Source of the DNA: Andreprevotia lacus DSM 23236
Lineage (GTDB): Bacteria; Pseudomonadota; Gammaproteobacteria; Burkholderiales; Chitinibacteraceae
Length of the DNA: 64,000 nt
Direction: 5' to 3'
NCBI RefSeq assembly: GCF_900176275.1
Contig: NZ_FWXD01000005.1
Span: forward strand, 1-64,000
Both the position numbers and the translations under genes were made by a program. The notes below the pieces were generated by a model. That model saw only the letters and a list, made by a program, of their open reading frames with translations, had not been told where the DNA came from and ran no database searches. Every line of letters begins with the position of its first letter. The stretch's first letter is position 1. Shown in pieces: positions 1 through 8,551 of this stretch.

Positions 1-81
1 GTTATTGCCTGCGTTGCGTGCCTTGTAGCTGACCTCTTTGCGGCCCAGCGCAAGCGCGAAATAAGTGTTAACAGGCCCTAG
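1..81 (-). repeat. R4 MITE-like element, partial, cut by window edge
   Basis: These 81 bases are the exact reverse complement of 49859-49939, the left part of the complete R4 element. The terminus reads GGCCTGTTAACAC inward from a CTAG at 78-81. The rest of this copy lies outside the window. No coding potential is seen between it and the R1 repeat that follows. Confidence 0.85.
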
Positions 82-192
82 TCTGGCGCAGGCTTTATCC
101 CCTGCGCCGTTTTCGTTTCCGCCGGACTATCTATCCGGAATGGAAACGTGATGTACCGGCCGTGATGTAACGGCCGGCTCCACGAAACCGGA

Positions 193-300
193 GCCGTTAA
201 CAAAACCCAGTGCAACGGTGCTGGCAAGACGCGCGAAACGCAGACAGTACAAACGTACGGCAAGTGAGCGCAACGCTGCCAGCAGGGTTTTGTTAACGGC
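193..300 (+). repeat. R1 palindromic repeat, copy a
   Basis: A 108-base intergenic element with 16-base perfect inverted arms (193-208 and 285-300, GCCGTTAACAAAACCC and its complement). The family core, GGTGCTGGCAAG..CGCGAAACGCAGACAGTAC, recurs about ten times in the window in both orientations. It lies just upstream of queE. It has no T-tract, so it is not a classical terminator. Confidence 0.85.
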
Positions 301-339
301 GCCAAAGTGCCGGAGTGTGCATCCGGCCGGAGTACTGTT

Positions 340-984
340 GTGAACGATACCCTGAGAATCACGGAGATTTTCTTCTCCCTGCAGGGCGAGACCAGCCGCA
401 TGGGCCGCCCTACCGTGTTTGTCCGCCTTACCGGCTGTCCGCTGCGCTGTGGCTATTGCGACAGCGCCTATGCCTTCCACGGCGGCAAGACGGTGAGCTT
501 CGACGAAATCATCGCCGAAATCCGCAAGCATCCCACCAACACCGTGTGCGTGACCGGCGGCGAGCCGCTGGCGCAAAAATACAGCCTGGCCTTCCTCAAG
601 CGGCTGGCTGACGAAGGCTTTGACGTGAGCCTGGAAACCAGCGGCGCCATTGCCATCGATGAGGTTGACCCGCGCATTTCACGCATTGTCGACATCAAGA
701 CGCCCGGCTCGGGCGAGCTGGCCAAGATGCGCTGGGAAAACCTCGCTGCCATCCGCCCCGGCGATGAAATCAAGTTCGTGCTGTGCGACCGCGCCGACTA
801 TGAATGGGCGCGCGATCTGCTGCGCGACAAGGCGCTGACCGAGCTGGCGCCGGTGCTGTTCTCGCCGGTGTGGGAAACCCTGCCGCCGGCCGAGCTGGCG
901 CAATGGGTGCTGGCCGACGGATTACCAGTGCGCATGCAAGTACAGTTGCATAAGATCCTGTGGGGTGAAAAACCGGGGGTGTAA
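340..984 (+). CDS. queE: 7-carboxy-7-deazaguanine synthase QueE
   Basis: Radical-SAM enzyme that turns 6-carboxytetrahydropterin into 7-carboxy-7-deazaguanine, the precursor of queuosine and other deazapurines. The product is 214 aa. The cluster motif CPLRCGYC lies at about residues 33-40, in the CxxxCxxC spacing of this family, and VTGGEPL follows near residue 80. I chose the GTG at 340 because the protein then begins with the usual strand before EIFFSLQGE and a CGGAG lies upstream. A GTG at 307 would add 11 residues derived from the repeat border. queC lies two genes downstream, and the ClC gene between them starts 4 bases after this stop, so the three probably form one transcript. Confidence 0.93.
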   Translation: MNDTLRITEIFFSLQGETSRMGRPTVFVRLTGCPLRCGYCDSAYAFHGGKTVSFDEIIAEIRKHPTNTVCVTGGEPLAQKYSLAFLKRLADEGFDVSLETSGAIAIDEVDPRISRIVDIKTPGSGELAKMRWENLAAIRPGDEIKFVLCDRADYEWARDLLRDKALTELAPVLFSPVWETLPPAELAQWVLADGLPVRMQVQLHKILWGEKPGV

Positions 985-988
985 GCGC

Positions 989-2353
989 ATGGATCAGCAA
1001 CACGACGACGCAGCCGCAGCACAGGCACCAACGCGGCTGGCTGCCTGGCGGCACCGGGCGCTGCATCTGTTCGATACGCTGTCTGCGCGCAGCCGCGACA
1101 ACCTGGTGGTGTGGCTGGGCGCAGCGCTGGTCGGCCTGGTCTCGGTGGCGCTGGCCAAATCGGCCGAGTGGGCGTTCGAGGGCTTTGCCCGCCTGCATGC
1201 GCACTGGTGGTGGTGGCCCTTCATCAGCCTGCCGCTGGGCGGCGTACTCATCCGCCTGTTGATGACGCGCTACGGCCAGGGTGCCGAGAGCGCCGGCATT
1301 CCGCAAACCGTTGCCTCGATCAACGCGGCCGAGCGCAGCGACATTGCCAGCCACTTCCTAAACCCGCGCGTGGTCATCGCCAAGTTCGGCGCCATCGTGC
1401 TGGGCATAGGCAGCGGCTTCGTGATGGGGCGCGAGGGGCCGACGGTGCAGATCGGCGCCAGCATCATGTATAGCTGCCGCCGCTGGCTGAGCGATCAATC
1501 GGTGTCTTTCCACCGCCAGCTCATGGTGACCGGCGGCGCGGCCGGCATTGCCGCCGCATTCAACACGCCGCTGGCCGGCATCGTGTTCGCGTTTGAAGAG
1601 CTGACCCGCTCGGTGGAGGAGCGCACCAGCGGCAAGCTGATCGGCGCGGTCATCCTGGCCGGCGTGGTGTCGCTGGCCTTTCTGGGCAACTACACCGTGT
1701 TCGGCCACCTCAAGGTGCCGCCGTTTGCCTACACCATCTTCATTCCGCTCATCCCCATCGCCATCCTGACCGGCCTGATCGGCGGCCTGCTGTCGTGGCT
1801 GTGCGTGCACCCGCAGCGCTGGCTACCGGGCGCGGTGCTGGCCTGGCGGCTGCGCCGACCTTACCAGTACGTGATCATCAGTGCGCTCATCGTGGCCGCG
1901 CTGGGCCTGCTGGCGCCGATCTTTGGCAGCGGCGGGCCCGAAACCAGCGCGGCCATTGCCAGCGGCACGCCACTGCCGTGGTACTTTTTACCGGTGAAGT
2001 TTGCCGGCCTGCTCACCACCTTTTTGCTGGGCCTGCCGGGTGGCGTGTTTGCGCCATCGCTGTCGCTGGGCGCTGCTGCCGCCAGCTGGCTGGCCCCGCT
2101 GTTTGCCGACGACCTGCACACCAAGCTGATGGCGATCGGCATGGTGGGCATGCTGGCCGCCGTCACCCGCGCGCCGCTCACCGCCGCCGTGATCGTGATG
2201 GAAATGACCGATGGCCACGCCATGGTGATCTCCATTCTGGCCGCCAGCATGATTGCCGCCCGCGTCGCACGTCTGTTCAATACCCATCTATATTCTGAAC
2301 TGGCTGCCCGCACGCTGGCGCCGTTCGGCTATCAAGGAAAACACCATGACTGA
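989..2353 (+). CDS. ClC-family chloride channel or H+/Cl- antiporter
   Basis: Integral membrane protein of 454 aa with many hydrophobic segments. It carries the ClC signature loops: ESAGIP (the GSGIP-type selectivity loop), [11 protein letters not shown] (with the gating glutamate) and [11 protein letters not shown] (the GxFxP loop). The length fits a channel core without C-terminal CBS domains. Members move chloride, or exchange chloride for protons, across the inner membrane. I cannot decide between channel and antiporter from the sequence. The start at 989 follows queE by 4 bases, and the last 8 bases overlap queC, so it is embedded in a deazaguanine operon with which it has no obvious biochemical link. 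Confidence 0.9.
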   Translation: MDQQHDDAAAAQAPTRLAAWRHRALHLFDTLSARSRDNLVVWLGAALVGLVSVALAKSAEWAFEGFARLHAHWWWWPFISLPLGGVLIRLLMTRYGQGAESAGIPQTVASINAAERSDIASHFLNPRVVIAKFGAIVLGIGSGFVMGREGPTVQIGASIMYSCRRWLSDQSVSFHRQLMVTGGAAGIAAAFNTPLAGIVFAFEELTRSVEERTSGKLIGAVILAGVVSLAFLGNYTVFGHLKVPPFAYTIFIPLIPIAILTGLIGGLLSWLCVHPQRWLPGAVLAWRLRRPYQYVIISALIVAALGLLAPIFGSGGPETSAAIASGTPLPWYFLPVKFAGLLTTFLLGLPGGVFAPSLSLGAAAASWLAPLFADDLHTKLMAIGMVGMLAAVTRAPLTAAVIVMEMTDGHAMVISILAASMIAARVARLFNTHLYSELAARTLAPFGYQGKHHD

Positions 2354-3050
2354 CCTGAACCACGCCAACGGCAAACCCGCCGTCATCCTGCTCTCGGGCG
2401 GGCTGGATTCGGCCACCTGCCTCGCCATTGCCAAAAACAAGGGCTTTACCCCCTACTGCCTGAGCTTTGACTACGGCCAGCGCCACAATGCCGAACTGAA
2501 AGCCGCCGCACGCGTGGCCGCTGCGCTGGGCGCGGCCGAGCACCGCATTGCCCGCATCGATCTGGCGGCATTTGGCGGCTCTGCCCTCACCGATGCCAGC
2601 ATCGCCGTGCCGGAAGACGGCGTGCACGAGGACGAAATTCCCGTTACCTATGTGCCGGCGCGCAATACCATCATGCTGTCGTTCGCGCTGGCGTGGGCCG
2701 AGGTGCTGAAAGCGGATGACATCTATATCGGCGTGAACGCGGTCGATTACTCGGGCTACCCCGACTGCCGCCCCGAATACATCTCCGCCTTCCAGGCCAT
2801 GGGCCGGCTGGCCACCAAGGTAGGCGTCGAGGGCGCATCGCTCACCATCCACACCCCGCTGATCCGCCTGACCAAGGCCGAGATCATCGAAACCGGCACG
2901 GCACTGGGCGTGGACTACAGCCTGACCACCACCTGCTATCAAGCCGACGACGAAGGCCGCGCCTGCGGCGTGTGCGACGCTTGCCGCCTGCGCCGCGCCG
3001 GGTTTGACGATGCCGGCATCAAAGACCCGACGCGCTATCGCGCGGTCTGA
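2346..3050 (+). CDS. queC: 7-cyano-7-deazaguanine synthase QueC
   Basis: ATP-dependent ligase converting 7-carboxy-7-deazaguanine to preQ0 with ammonia, the step after QueE. The protein is 234 aa. The PP-loop ATP-binding motif SGGLDS is near residue 16, and the C-terminal zinc site has four cysteines (CYQ...CGVCDAC). The ATG at 2346 has AAGGAAA just upstream and overlaps the end of the ClC gene by 8 bases, which suggests translational coupling. Confidence 0.95.
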   Translation: MTDLNHANGKPAVILLSGGLDSATCLAIAKNKGFTPYCLSFDYGQRHNAELKAAARVAAALGAAEHRIARIDLAAFGGSALTDASIAVPEDGVHEDEIPVTYVPARNTIMLSFALAWAEVLKADDIYIGVNAVDYSGYPDCRPEYISAFQAMGRLATKVGVEGASLTIHTPLIRLTKAEIIETGTALGVDYSLTTTCYQADDEGRACGVCDACRLRRAGFDDAGIKDPTRYRAV

Positions 3051-3474
3051 GCTGCCAGCAAAACCCTGCCGGCTGCGGCACTCACCATTCGCCGCACGCC
3101 AGGCAGGCACAGCACGGTGGCCAGCGCCTTGCACCCTGCCCTATGGGGCACCAACAGCTGCATGCCCCTCCACCGTGCCAGCGGCATCACCAGCGCCATG
3201 CTGGCTGCGGGCAAGCCCGGCAACACCGGCTTCCCCGGCAGCTGACAGTGTGTCGATGCTTATGCCGAGGCAAAACAGCGCAAAGATGATCAGTCCGTTC
3301 CTGCTGCAGAACGGGCCAAATGATCTGCCAGCGCGGCGCTGGCACCGCGCGTTGTCTCGCCCTGAATATCAGGCACAAGGCAGGGCCAGCCCGGGGTTCC
3401 AGCCGGGCTGTCCGCAGCGCAGCTCCGGCTTGCGTGCACGCGCCGCAACACCTGCCCACGCCGGATTGTAGGCA
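3051..3474. other. gene-free stretch
   Basis: No convincing gene. On the minus strand around 3225-3300 a short hydrophobic stretch (LIIFALFCLGISIDTL) is readable, but it runs into stops and frame changes. It could be a decayed membrane protein gene or chance. Confidence 0.4.
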
Positions 3475-3524
3475 AATTGACAAACAATCTGCAGCCAATT
3501 ACCGTGCCAAACTGATTGTCAATT
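3475..3524. promoter_or_regulatory. AT-rich dyad upstream of secreted peptide pair
   Basis: A 9-base inverted repeat, AATTGACAA at 3475-3483 and TTGTCAATT at 3516-3524, lies in an unusually AT-rich stretch about 95 bases before the first peptide gene. It may be an operator. The role is inferred from position only. Confidence 0.4.
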
Positions 3525-3616
3525 GAGTGCGCAATGACTTGATTGTTAATCAAACCGTTTTGTCTGTAATTTGTTCGTCACTCGAATCACATCATATTCA
3601 TCCACCGGGAATCACC

Positions 3617-3811
3617 ATGAAAAAGTGTTTTGCTCTGGGTTTGTTGCTGTTGTGCGGTCTGATGTCGAATGCATCTGCAATGGAAATCCGCTACTACCAG
3701 GTTTATACCGGCGGCGGCCAATCGTATTGCGATTGGGTATGGCCGGGTTCGGAATACTTTGGCGTGCGTCAGGGCTCTGGCCCTTATTACTACGTAGCCT
3801 GCAAGAAATAA
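3617..3811 (+). CDS. small secreted peptide, first of a tandem paralogous pair
   Basis: A 64-residue predicted secreted protein with a clear signal peptide (MKKCFALGLLLLCG...NASA). The mature part of about 43 residues is rich in Tyr, Gly and Trp and has two cysteines that could form one disulfide. It contains GGGQSYCD, VWPGS and GVRQG blocks shared with the next gene. The 5' leader is also shared (GAATCACATCAT..), so the duplication included the untranslated region. I do not recognise the family. The AT-richer leader and small size suggest a secreted effector, adhesin-like or envelope peptide, but no function can be assigned. Confidence 0.75.
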   Translation: MKKCFALGLLLLCGLMSNASAMEIRYYQVYTGGGQSYCDWVWPGSEYFGVRQGSGPYYYVACKK

Positions 3812-3911
3812 TCACACGCATCAACGGGCTTGTCATTGGCGCAATCAAATTGCGTCTGCTGCTGCCTGCTCGCCATTTGAATCACATCATTTTTATCCAA
3901 GGGAAATCGCC

Positions 3912-4103
3912 ATGAAAAAATTCATTGCTCTGGGTCTGTTGTTGTGCGGCATGATGTCGAATGCTTTTGCTGAAACGCGTTACTATGAAGTGACTTCGGG
4001 CGGTGGCCAGTCGTATTGCGACGCCGTGTGGCCGGGTTCGCAATACAATGGCGTGCGCCAGGGCTGGAACAACTTCTATTTTGTGGCCTGCATGAAGAAC
4101 TGA
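3912..4103 (+). CDS. small secreted peptide, second of a tandem paralogous pair
   Basis: A 63-residue paralogue of the preceding gene with the same architecture: signal peptide ending FA, then a mature part with GGGQSYCD, VWPGSQYNGVRQG and a final VAC. The two cysteines are conserved. The leader with GAATCACATCAT and a GGGAAA ribosome site before the ATG is conserved with copy one, about 300 bases away. The pair looks like a recent-to-intermediate tandem duplication kept under selection, since both frames are intact. Confidence 0.75.
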   Translation: MKKFIALGLLLCGMMSNAFAETRYYEVTSGGGQSYCDAVWPGSQYNGVRQGWNNFYFVACMKN

Positions 4104-4505
4104 TAGTTCGCACCATTAAAGCTTTGGCTGGCAGGATAGGGGTTTCATATCCTGCCGGCTTGCGGTAGCCGTATCCGGATACCGGCTTGCCCTGCAGGCC
4201 ATATCCTGCCCGATATCCTTGCCATTTTCCGTAATCCGGATTCGAATCACGCTTTCTGCCATATGCATGGCGCCTTTCCTGCGCTTTTCAGGCGCGACCC
4301 TGCCTTTCCGGCAGGCAGCGGCCCATGCAGAATTCCCTGCCTGCTTTTTCGCAATAAATCTGTTTTTTCCTATTTCGGCAAACCAGTCAACCTGCCAAAC
4401 GCAGCTCAGTTGTCTTTGCTTTCCAGATAATTGCGGCCGGGTGCACCCGGTGCATAATTTGGATTGTCGCGGCCGGGCATGCTCATGGGGGCGCGTGCGT
4501 TGGGT
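4104..4505. other. gene-free stretch
   Basis: About 400 bases with no supported gene. A perfect 14-base palindrome, CCGGGTGCACCCGG, occurs around 4438-4451, and several TATCCTGCC words repeat near 4150-4215. A 96-codon frame is open on the plus strand, but it has no ribosome site and an unnatural composition. Confidence 0.4.
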
Positions 4506-4775
4506 TTAATTGTTCTTTTTTGCAAGCCAGACCTTCAAGAAACCTGCGACCACCAATAAGCAGCCAATCAATACAATTGTGGCGCCAAGTTCTATTTGCA
4601 TCAGAAAAATCGCCCAGAATCCGCCCAGGCAACCCAGCATCATGCCGTGAAAGGACCAAGCCAGCCCCCGGGATATCAGGTCAGGTGCAGATCTGGCCAT
4701 GAGCAGGCGAAAAACCACGACAAGCGCAGTGAACAAAATCAGGCAGATTTGCATGAATCGCAATTTTTCATTCAT
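4506..4775 (-). CDS. small three-helix membrane protein of unknown function
   Basis: An 89-residue protein with three strongly hydrophobic segments (about residues 6-28, 38-62 and 64-84) and a basic C-terminus ending KVWLAKKNN. The base composition is lower in GC than its neighbours and no overlapping frame looks coding, which supports it as a real gene. I do not recognise the family. It faces the small secreted protein at 4984 across a promoter-sized gap. Confidence 0.6.
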   Translation of the reverse strand: MNEKLRFMQICLILFTALVVVFRLLMARSAPDLISRGLAWSFHGMMLGCLGGFWAIFLMQIELGATIVLIGCLLVVAGFLKVWLAKKNN

Positions 4776-4983
4776 TTACCGCCTCCGGCCCGGTGTTGGC
4801 CCAAACACTGCACTTGGTAGTGCCGCCCGATCTTTGCCGGGTGCGCCCGGGGCAAGACGGATTGCCCGGTTCTCTCGATATGGCAGTTGCCCGCCGGCGT
4901 GGGCGGACTGTATCGTTTTCCATGTAATATTGTTGGTGAAATGTAATCAACTGTAAACTTGTGAAGAACAACATCCTGGAAAA

Positions 4984-5367
4984 ATGATCGCCATGAAGAC
5001 TATTGTCATTGTCACCGTTGCTGCAATGCTGGCTGCATCGGCAGCCGCCCAGGCACGCAGCTGTACCCGCAGCGGGTCTTATATTTTCTGCGATGACGGA
5101 ACCAGTTATAACGTTAGCGGCAACACCATCTACGACTCGAACGGACAATCCGCAACGCGAATCGGCAACAGTGCCTATGGTTCGGATGGCAGCGCCGCTC
5201 ACCGCTATGGCAACACGACCGTCTATAGCGACGGGTCGACTTCAACCCGGATCGGCAACAATACTTACAATTCGGACGGCAGCGTGGATCGCCGGGTGGG
5301 CAACACGCTCTACAAGGGCGACGGGCAGGTTTGCACCACTTACGGCAACACGACCCGTTGCTATTGA
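4984..5367 (+). CDS. secreted repeat protein (GN-x-YxSDGS repeats)
   Basis: A 127-residue exported protein; ATG at 4984, with a second possible ATG at 4993. After a signal peptide ending near AAAQA come about five repeats of 17 residues. Each has a GN(T/S)xY core, an SDGS turn and an R(I/Y/V)GN end, and the N- and C-terminal parts carry paired cysteines. Such spacing suggests a stack of short beta hairpins. The function is unknown. The stop is only 2 bases before an R1 repeat. Confidence 0.75.
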   Translation: MIAMKTIVIVTVAAMLAASAAAQARSCTRSGSYIFCDDGTSYNVSGNTIYDSNGQSATRIGNSAYGSDGSAAHRYGNTTVYSDGSTSTRIGNNTYNSDGSVDRRVGNTLYKGDGQVCTTYGNTTRCY

Positions 5368-5369
5368 GC

Positions 5370-5478
5370 GCCGCTGACAAAACCACGCTGGCGGCGTTAC
5401 GCTCACTGGCCGTACGCCTTGTACTGTCTGCGTTTCACATGCCTTGCCCGCGCCGCTACGCCGGGTTTTGCCAGCGGC
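5370..5478 (-). repeat. R1 palindromic repeat, copy b
   Basis: Reverse-oriented R1 element. The outer arms GCCGCTGACAAAACC and GGTTTTGCCAGCGGC pair with one mismatch. It begins directly after the stop of the secreted repeat protein, so it must be in that gene's 3' untranslated region. Confidence 0.8.
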
Positions 5479-5521
5479 TCCGAGTGCTGCGCGGCAGCCA
5501 GCAGCCATGCAGGCTGCCTGA

Positions 5522-6817
5522 TCAGGCTGGGCGAGCGTGCATGCCGCACAACGCGGCTTCAAGCTGATCCAGCACCCGCTCCGGCCCGGCTTCGTCGGCC
5601 ATCTGCTGCGCCACGGCGCGGCATGCCCGATCGACTTCGGGCGAGGCCAGCAGGCGGGCCAGTTGTCGCTGCATGCGCCGGGCAGAGAGCCGCCGGGCCA
5701 GCAGCACCTCGGCCACGCCCAGACCTTGGGCGCGCAGGCCGTTGTCGAATTGATCATAGGCAAAGGGCACGATCAGTTGCGGCTTGCCGGCGCGCAACGC
5801 GGCGGCAGTGGTGCCGATGCCGCCGTGGTGCACCACCGCAGCCACCTGCGGCAGCAGCGTGCCAAACGGCACATGGCTTTGCCACAGTACGCCGGGTGGC
5901 AGGGCGGCGGGTACTTGCGCTGCATGCGGGGTGATAAACAGGCCGCGCCGCCCCAATCGCGCCAGCGCCTGTGCGGCCGCCTGGAAATAGCGCGCGGCAT
6001 GGCGGTGGCCGGTGCCGGGGGTGAACACGATGGGCGGCGTGCCGGCAGCCAGGAACTGCGCCAGCTCGGGCGATAACGCGGGCGGGCTGATTCCGGCCGG
6101 GCTGACGAAATCTCCCTCGATAAAGCCGGCCGGCCAATCGGGCTGGGCCGCGGCAAACCAGTGCGGAAACAGGCCCAGCGATGCATCGGGCGCGCCCAGC
6201 ATATGGTCGAAAAAATGCGCCACCGGCGGCAGCCCGCGCGCATTGCGGGCGGCATTGAGGCCGGGCAGCGTGGTCGGGTTGATCCAGCGTACATGGATCA
6301 ACCGCCACAGCGCCTGCCGCCAGCGCAGCGGCAGCCAGCGCGGTATGCGCAGCGAGCCAGCGGTGAGCAGGTCATGGCTGCTGCACAGATTGGATGGCGC
6401 CAGATATGCGCACACGATGCGCAAATCCGGCCGGGTGGCCCGGGCCAGCACGGCCATGGGCACCAGCAGCGGGTGGCTGAGCATGACGCAGGGCTGGTCG
6501 GCCGGGAGGGTCTGCACCAGCTGGTGCAGCGCATGCAGATGCGGCGTCAGCCCCTGCCAGATCACGCCCCAGCCTTTGCGCTCGTGCCACAGGTCGGGAT
6601 TGTCCAGCAGCGCCTGCCATTCGGCATTGCTGCCGTGGCTGTGGCAGGGTATGCCGGCCGCCTGCACCAGTGCTGCATGCACGCAGGGCGTGAACATCAA
6701 GACCTGATGCCCGCGCGCCAGCAGGCCCTGGCCCAGCGCAATGAAAGGCAGCATGTCGCCCGCCGTGCCGCTGGCGGCGATGATGACGAGCGGGGCGCTC
6801 TTGCGGGTGTCGGTCAC
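5522..6817 (-). CDS. GT1-family glycosyltransferase, RhlB-like
   Basis: A 431-residue GT-B-fold glycosyltransferase. The N-terminal half has the glycine-rich start (ASGTAGDMLPFIALGQGL) of the MGT/RhlB class. The C-terminal donor-binding half has HHGGIGTT and GKPQLIVPFAYDQFDN, the nucleotide-sugar motif of UDP-glycosyltransferases and rhamnosyltransferase subunit B. Such enzymes attach a sugar to lipids or small hydrophobic acceptors; the acceptor cannot be read from sequence. The start is a GTG. The gene lies 15 bases after the upstream gene on the same strand, so the two are probably cotranscribed. No RhlA partner is visible. Confidence 0.85.
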   Translation of the reverse strand: MTDTRKSAPLVIIAASGTAGDMLPFIALGQGLLARGHQVLMFTPCVHAALVQAAGIPCHSHGSNAEWQALLDNPDLWHERKGWGVIWQGLTPHLHALHQLVQTLPADQPCVMLSHPLLVPMAVLARATRPDLRIVCAYLAPSNLCSSHDLLTAGSLRIPRWLPLRWRQALWRLIHVRWINPTTLPGLNAARNARGLPPVAHFFDHMLGAPDASLGLFPHWFAAAQPDWPAGFIEGDFVSPAGISPPALSPELAQFLAAGTPPIVFTPGTGHRHAARYFQAAAQALARLGRRGLFITPHAAQVPAALPPGVLWQSHVPFGTLLPQVAAVVHHGGIGTTAAALRAGKPQLIVPFAYDQFDNGLRAQGLGVAEVLLARRLSARRMQRQLARLLASPEVDRACRAVAQQMADEAGPERVLDQLEAALCGMHARPA

Positions 6818-6832
6818 GACGTCATGCTGCGG

Positions 6833-7393
6833 CTAAATCGCATCATCCAGCAGAATGCCCATCACCGCGGGCTGGCGCATGTCGTCGGGCAGCAGGTGAG
6901 CCATGCCGTTGCGGCTGATCCACTGGCACAGCAATGCCTCGAAGATTTCCACATTGCTCACCTCGTAGCCGGATTTTTGCCGCGTATCGTGGATCAGCTG
7001 CCGGGTGATCTCGATCGCGGCGTGCGGGGCGGTGGTGTCGTATTCGATGCGGTTGGCGCGGTCGCTGCCGGCGGCGGGGCGCGCCAGCCGGGCCGAGTGC
7101 GCCATGAAGGGCGACATCACCGGGCCGTAGCGGCGCAGGTGGTCCAGCATGGCCAGCATCCAGATGCTGCTGATCGACGGCACCTTGCGACGCAGGTGCA
7201 CCACGGTTTCATCCGGCCAGCCCAGCTGGTGGGCATAGTCATTGGCGCGGTTCACCCGGTCGATGAACATTGCCTCGTAGGCGGGGTTCTGCTGGCGCTG
7301 GTCGGCAATCTCCTGCCGGCAGCGCTCCAGCGCCGCGCCAAAACTGGTGGTGACGGAAATCCGCGTGCGGGCCGGGGTGGTGGTCGAGCTCAT
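6833..7393 (-). CDS. hypothetical protein upstream of the glycosyltransferase
   Basis: A 186-residue soluble protein, starting at the ATG at 7393 (MSSTTTPARTRI). A longer frame runs upstream but has no ribosome site. It is rich in Arg, Asp and His, with no signal peptide or membrane segment. I do not recognise the family. Its position 15 bases before the glycosyltransferase suggests a shared transcript and perhaps a shared pathway. Confidence 0.6.
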   Translation of the reverse strand: MSSTTTPARTRISVTTSFGAALERCRQEIADQRQQNPAYEAMFIDRVNRANDYAHQLGWPDETVVHLRRKVPSISSIWMLAMLDHLRRYGPVMSPFMAHSARLARPAAGSDRANRIEYDTTAPHAAIEITRQLIHDTRQKSGYEVSNVEIFEALLCQWISRNGMAHLLPDDMRQPAVMGILLDDAI

Positions 7394-7569
7394 GGGGGCG
7401 TGCCGTTCTGATAGCTGGCCGCATCTTAGCGCAAAAGTACGTAATAGCTGCAAGTCATGCGGCCCGTCATGGCCATGTCGCCAAGCCGGGACAGATGGTA
7501 TGTTTTTATAAAACCCCTTCAAAAGCAATATGTTGGCTTATAAGCGATGTGGACGATGCGCCCGTAATC

Positions 7570-7591
7570 ACTACACGCAAAAATGTGTAGT
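7570..7591. other. small perfect hairpin in gene-free stretch
   Basis: ACTACAC and GTGTAGT flank an AT-rich 8-base loop. The 7394-8033 interval has no gene. It holds this hairpin, an AT-rich patch at 7500-7550 that may be the promoter of the minus-strand pair, and two R3 copies. Confidence 0.4.
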
Positions 7592-7660
7592 AAGGGCAGC
7601 ACGACACTGCAGCTGTGCCGTTGCATGACAAGCTGCCGGCCACCTGGCTACTGACAAGCA

Positions 7661-7812
7661 GGGCGAGGCTCCCTCGCGGCGGCGAGGGCGGGGGGCGTGG
7701 AATAAAGACAGGGGAGCACCGCTGCTTCACCTTCAGACCCCGGTGAGAACCCGGCTTGGCCGGGTGCTTGATGCCGGTTGATCTACACATGACGGTCGAG
7801 GGGGCAAACAGG
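7661..7812 (+). repeat. R3 G-rich repeat, direct copy 1
   Basis: 152 bases starting GGGCGAGGCTCCCTCGCGG, then a G-run, GTGGAAT, and a second hairpin ACCCGGCTTGGCCGGGT followed by GCTTGATG. Nearly identical to 7880-8030, making a direct repeat spaced 219 bases apart. Related copies are at 10199, 10346, 13626 and, inverted, 59462. Confidence 0.8.
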
Positions 7813-7879
7813 CTCGGAGAGGCGGCCATGTACTCAAGTGCTTGAACTGCAAAGGCCTAGCTCGTGCCGCTGGCGAGCG

Positions 7880-8030
7880 GGGCGAGGCTCCCTCGCGGCG
7901 GCGAGGGCGGGGGGCGTGGAATGAAACAGGGGAGCGCCGCTGCTTCACCTTCAGACACCGGTGAGAACCCGGCTTGGCCGGGTGCTTGATGCCGGTTTAG
8001 CTACCAATGACGGTCGAGGGGGCAAGCAGG
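7880..8030 (+). repeat. R3 G-rich repeat, direct copy 2
   Basis: Second copy of the 7661 repeat, with the same two hairpins and the same TGACGGTCGAGGGGGCAA tail. It ends 3 bases before the stop of the SnoaL-like gene on the opposite strand. Confidence 0.8.
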
Positions 8031-8033
8031 CGC

Positions 8034-8492
8034 TCACAGCCCTGCACTTTTCTCCAGCGCCGGGTTGCCATCCAGATACTTGAGATTGAAGCGGAAGGCG
8101 CTGATGCGCCAGTCGCCATCCTGCCGGATCAGCGCCAGATCATAGCTGCCGACAAAGGTACGGGTGTTCTGTCCGCTGGGGTTGGGCAGGTAGTGGCTGG
8201 CGGTGCCGTAGCAAAACGCCTGTGCCTCGTCGCCCTGCACGCTGATGCGCAGGTTGCCGATTTGATGATGCACGGCGATCAGGTGCTTGAGGCCGCCCTG
8301 CCATGCAGCGGTAATCTGCTGCGGGGTTTGCTGCCCCGGCGCGCCGCCGCCCACCGAGGCCATGTCCAGCAAGACCTGATCGGCCAGCACGGCGTGCACG
8401 GCCGGCCAGTCGCGCCGGTCGGTGGCGTTGAACAGCTCGGTAATCACATCGCTAATGCGGCTCTTGGCCAGCAGGGATGCCAGATCGCTCAT
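8034..8492 (-). CDS. SnoaL-like/NTF2-fold protein
   Basis: A 152-residue protein of the nuclear-transport-factor-2 fold. After an N-terminal helix comes the LFNATDRRDWPAVHAVLAD segment typical of SnoaL-like proteins, then strands ending with GDWRISAFRFNLKYLDGN. Members are small hydrolases, isomerases or ligand binders, and the substrate is unknown. The ATG at 8492 begins MSDLASLL; the longer open frame upstream overlaps the next gene. It lies 59 bases downstream of an F420-type oxidoreductase, probably in the same operon. Confidence 0.75.
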   Translation of the reverse strand: MSDLASLLAKSRISDVITELFNATDRRDWPAVHAVLADQVLLDMASVGGGAPGQQTPQQITAAWQGGLKHLIAVHHQIGNLRISVQGDEAQAFCYGTASHYLPNPSGQNTRTFVGSYDLALIRQDGDWRISAFRFNLKYLDGNPALEKSAGL

Positions 8493-8551
8493 GCTCGGGT
8501 TCTCGCGTGGGTGATTGTCGGGCAACGCAAGGCGCTGCCCGCAGGGGCCGG

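Noticed and set aside
193-300. R1 arms with GTTAAC/GTTAGC ends considered as integron attC sites
   Set aside because: The core does not fit RYYYAAC/GTTRRRY, arms vary between copies, no cassette genes lie between copies and no integrase is present.
3051-3474. A decayed membrane transporter gene on the minus strand
   Set aside because: Only one hydrophobic stretch is readable and stops interrupt all frames; not enough to call a pseudogene.
4219-4509. 96-codon plus-strand frame
   Set aside because: No ribosome site, no recognisable domain, unnatural composition; probably chance.
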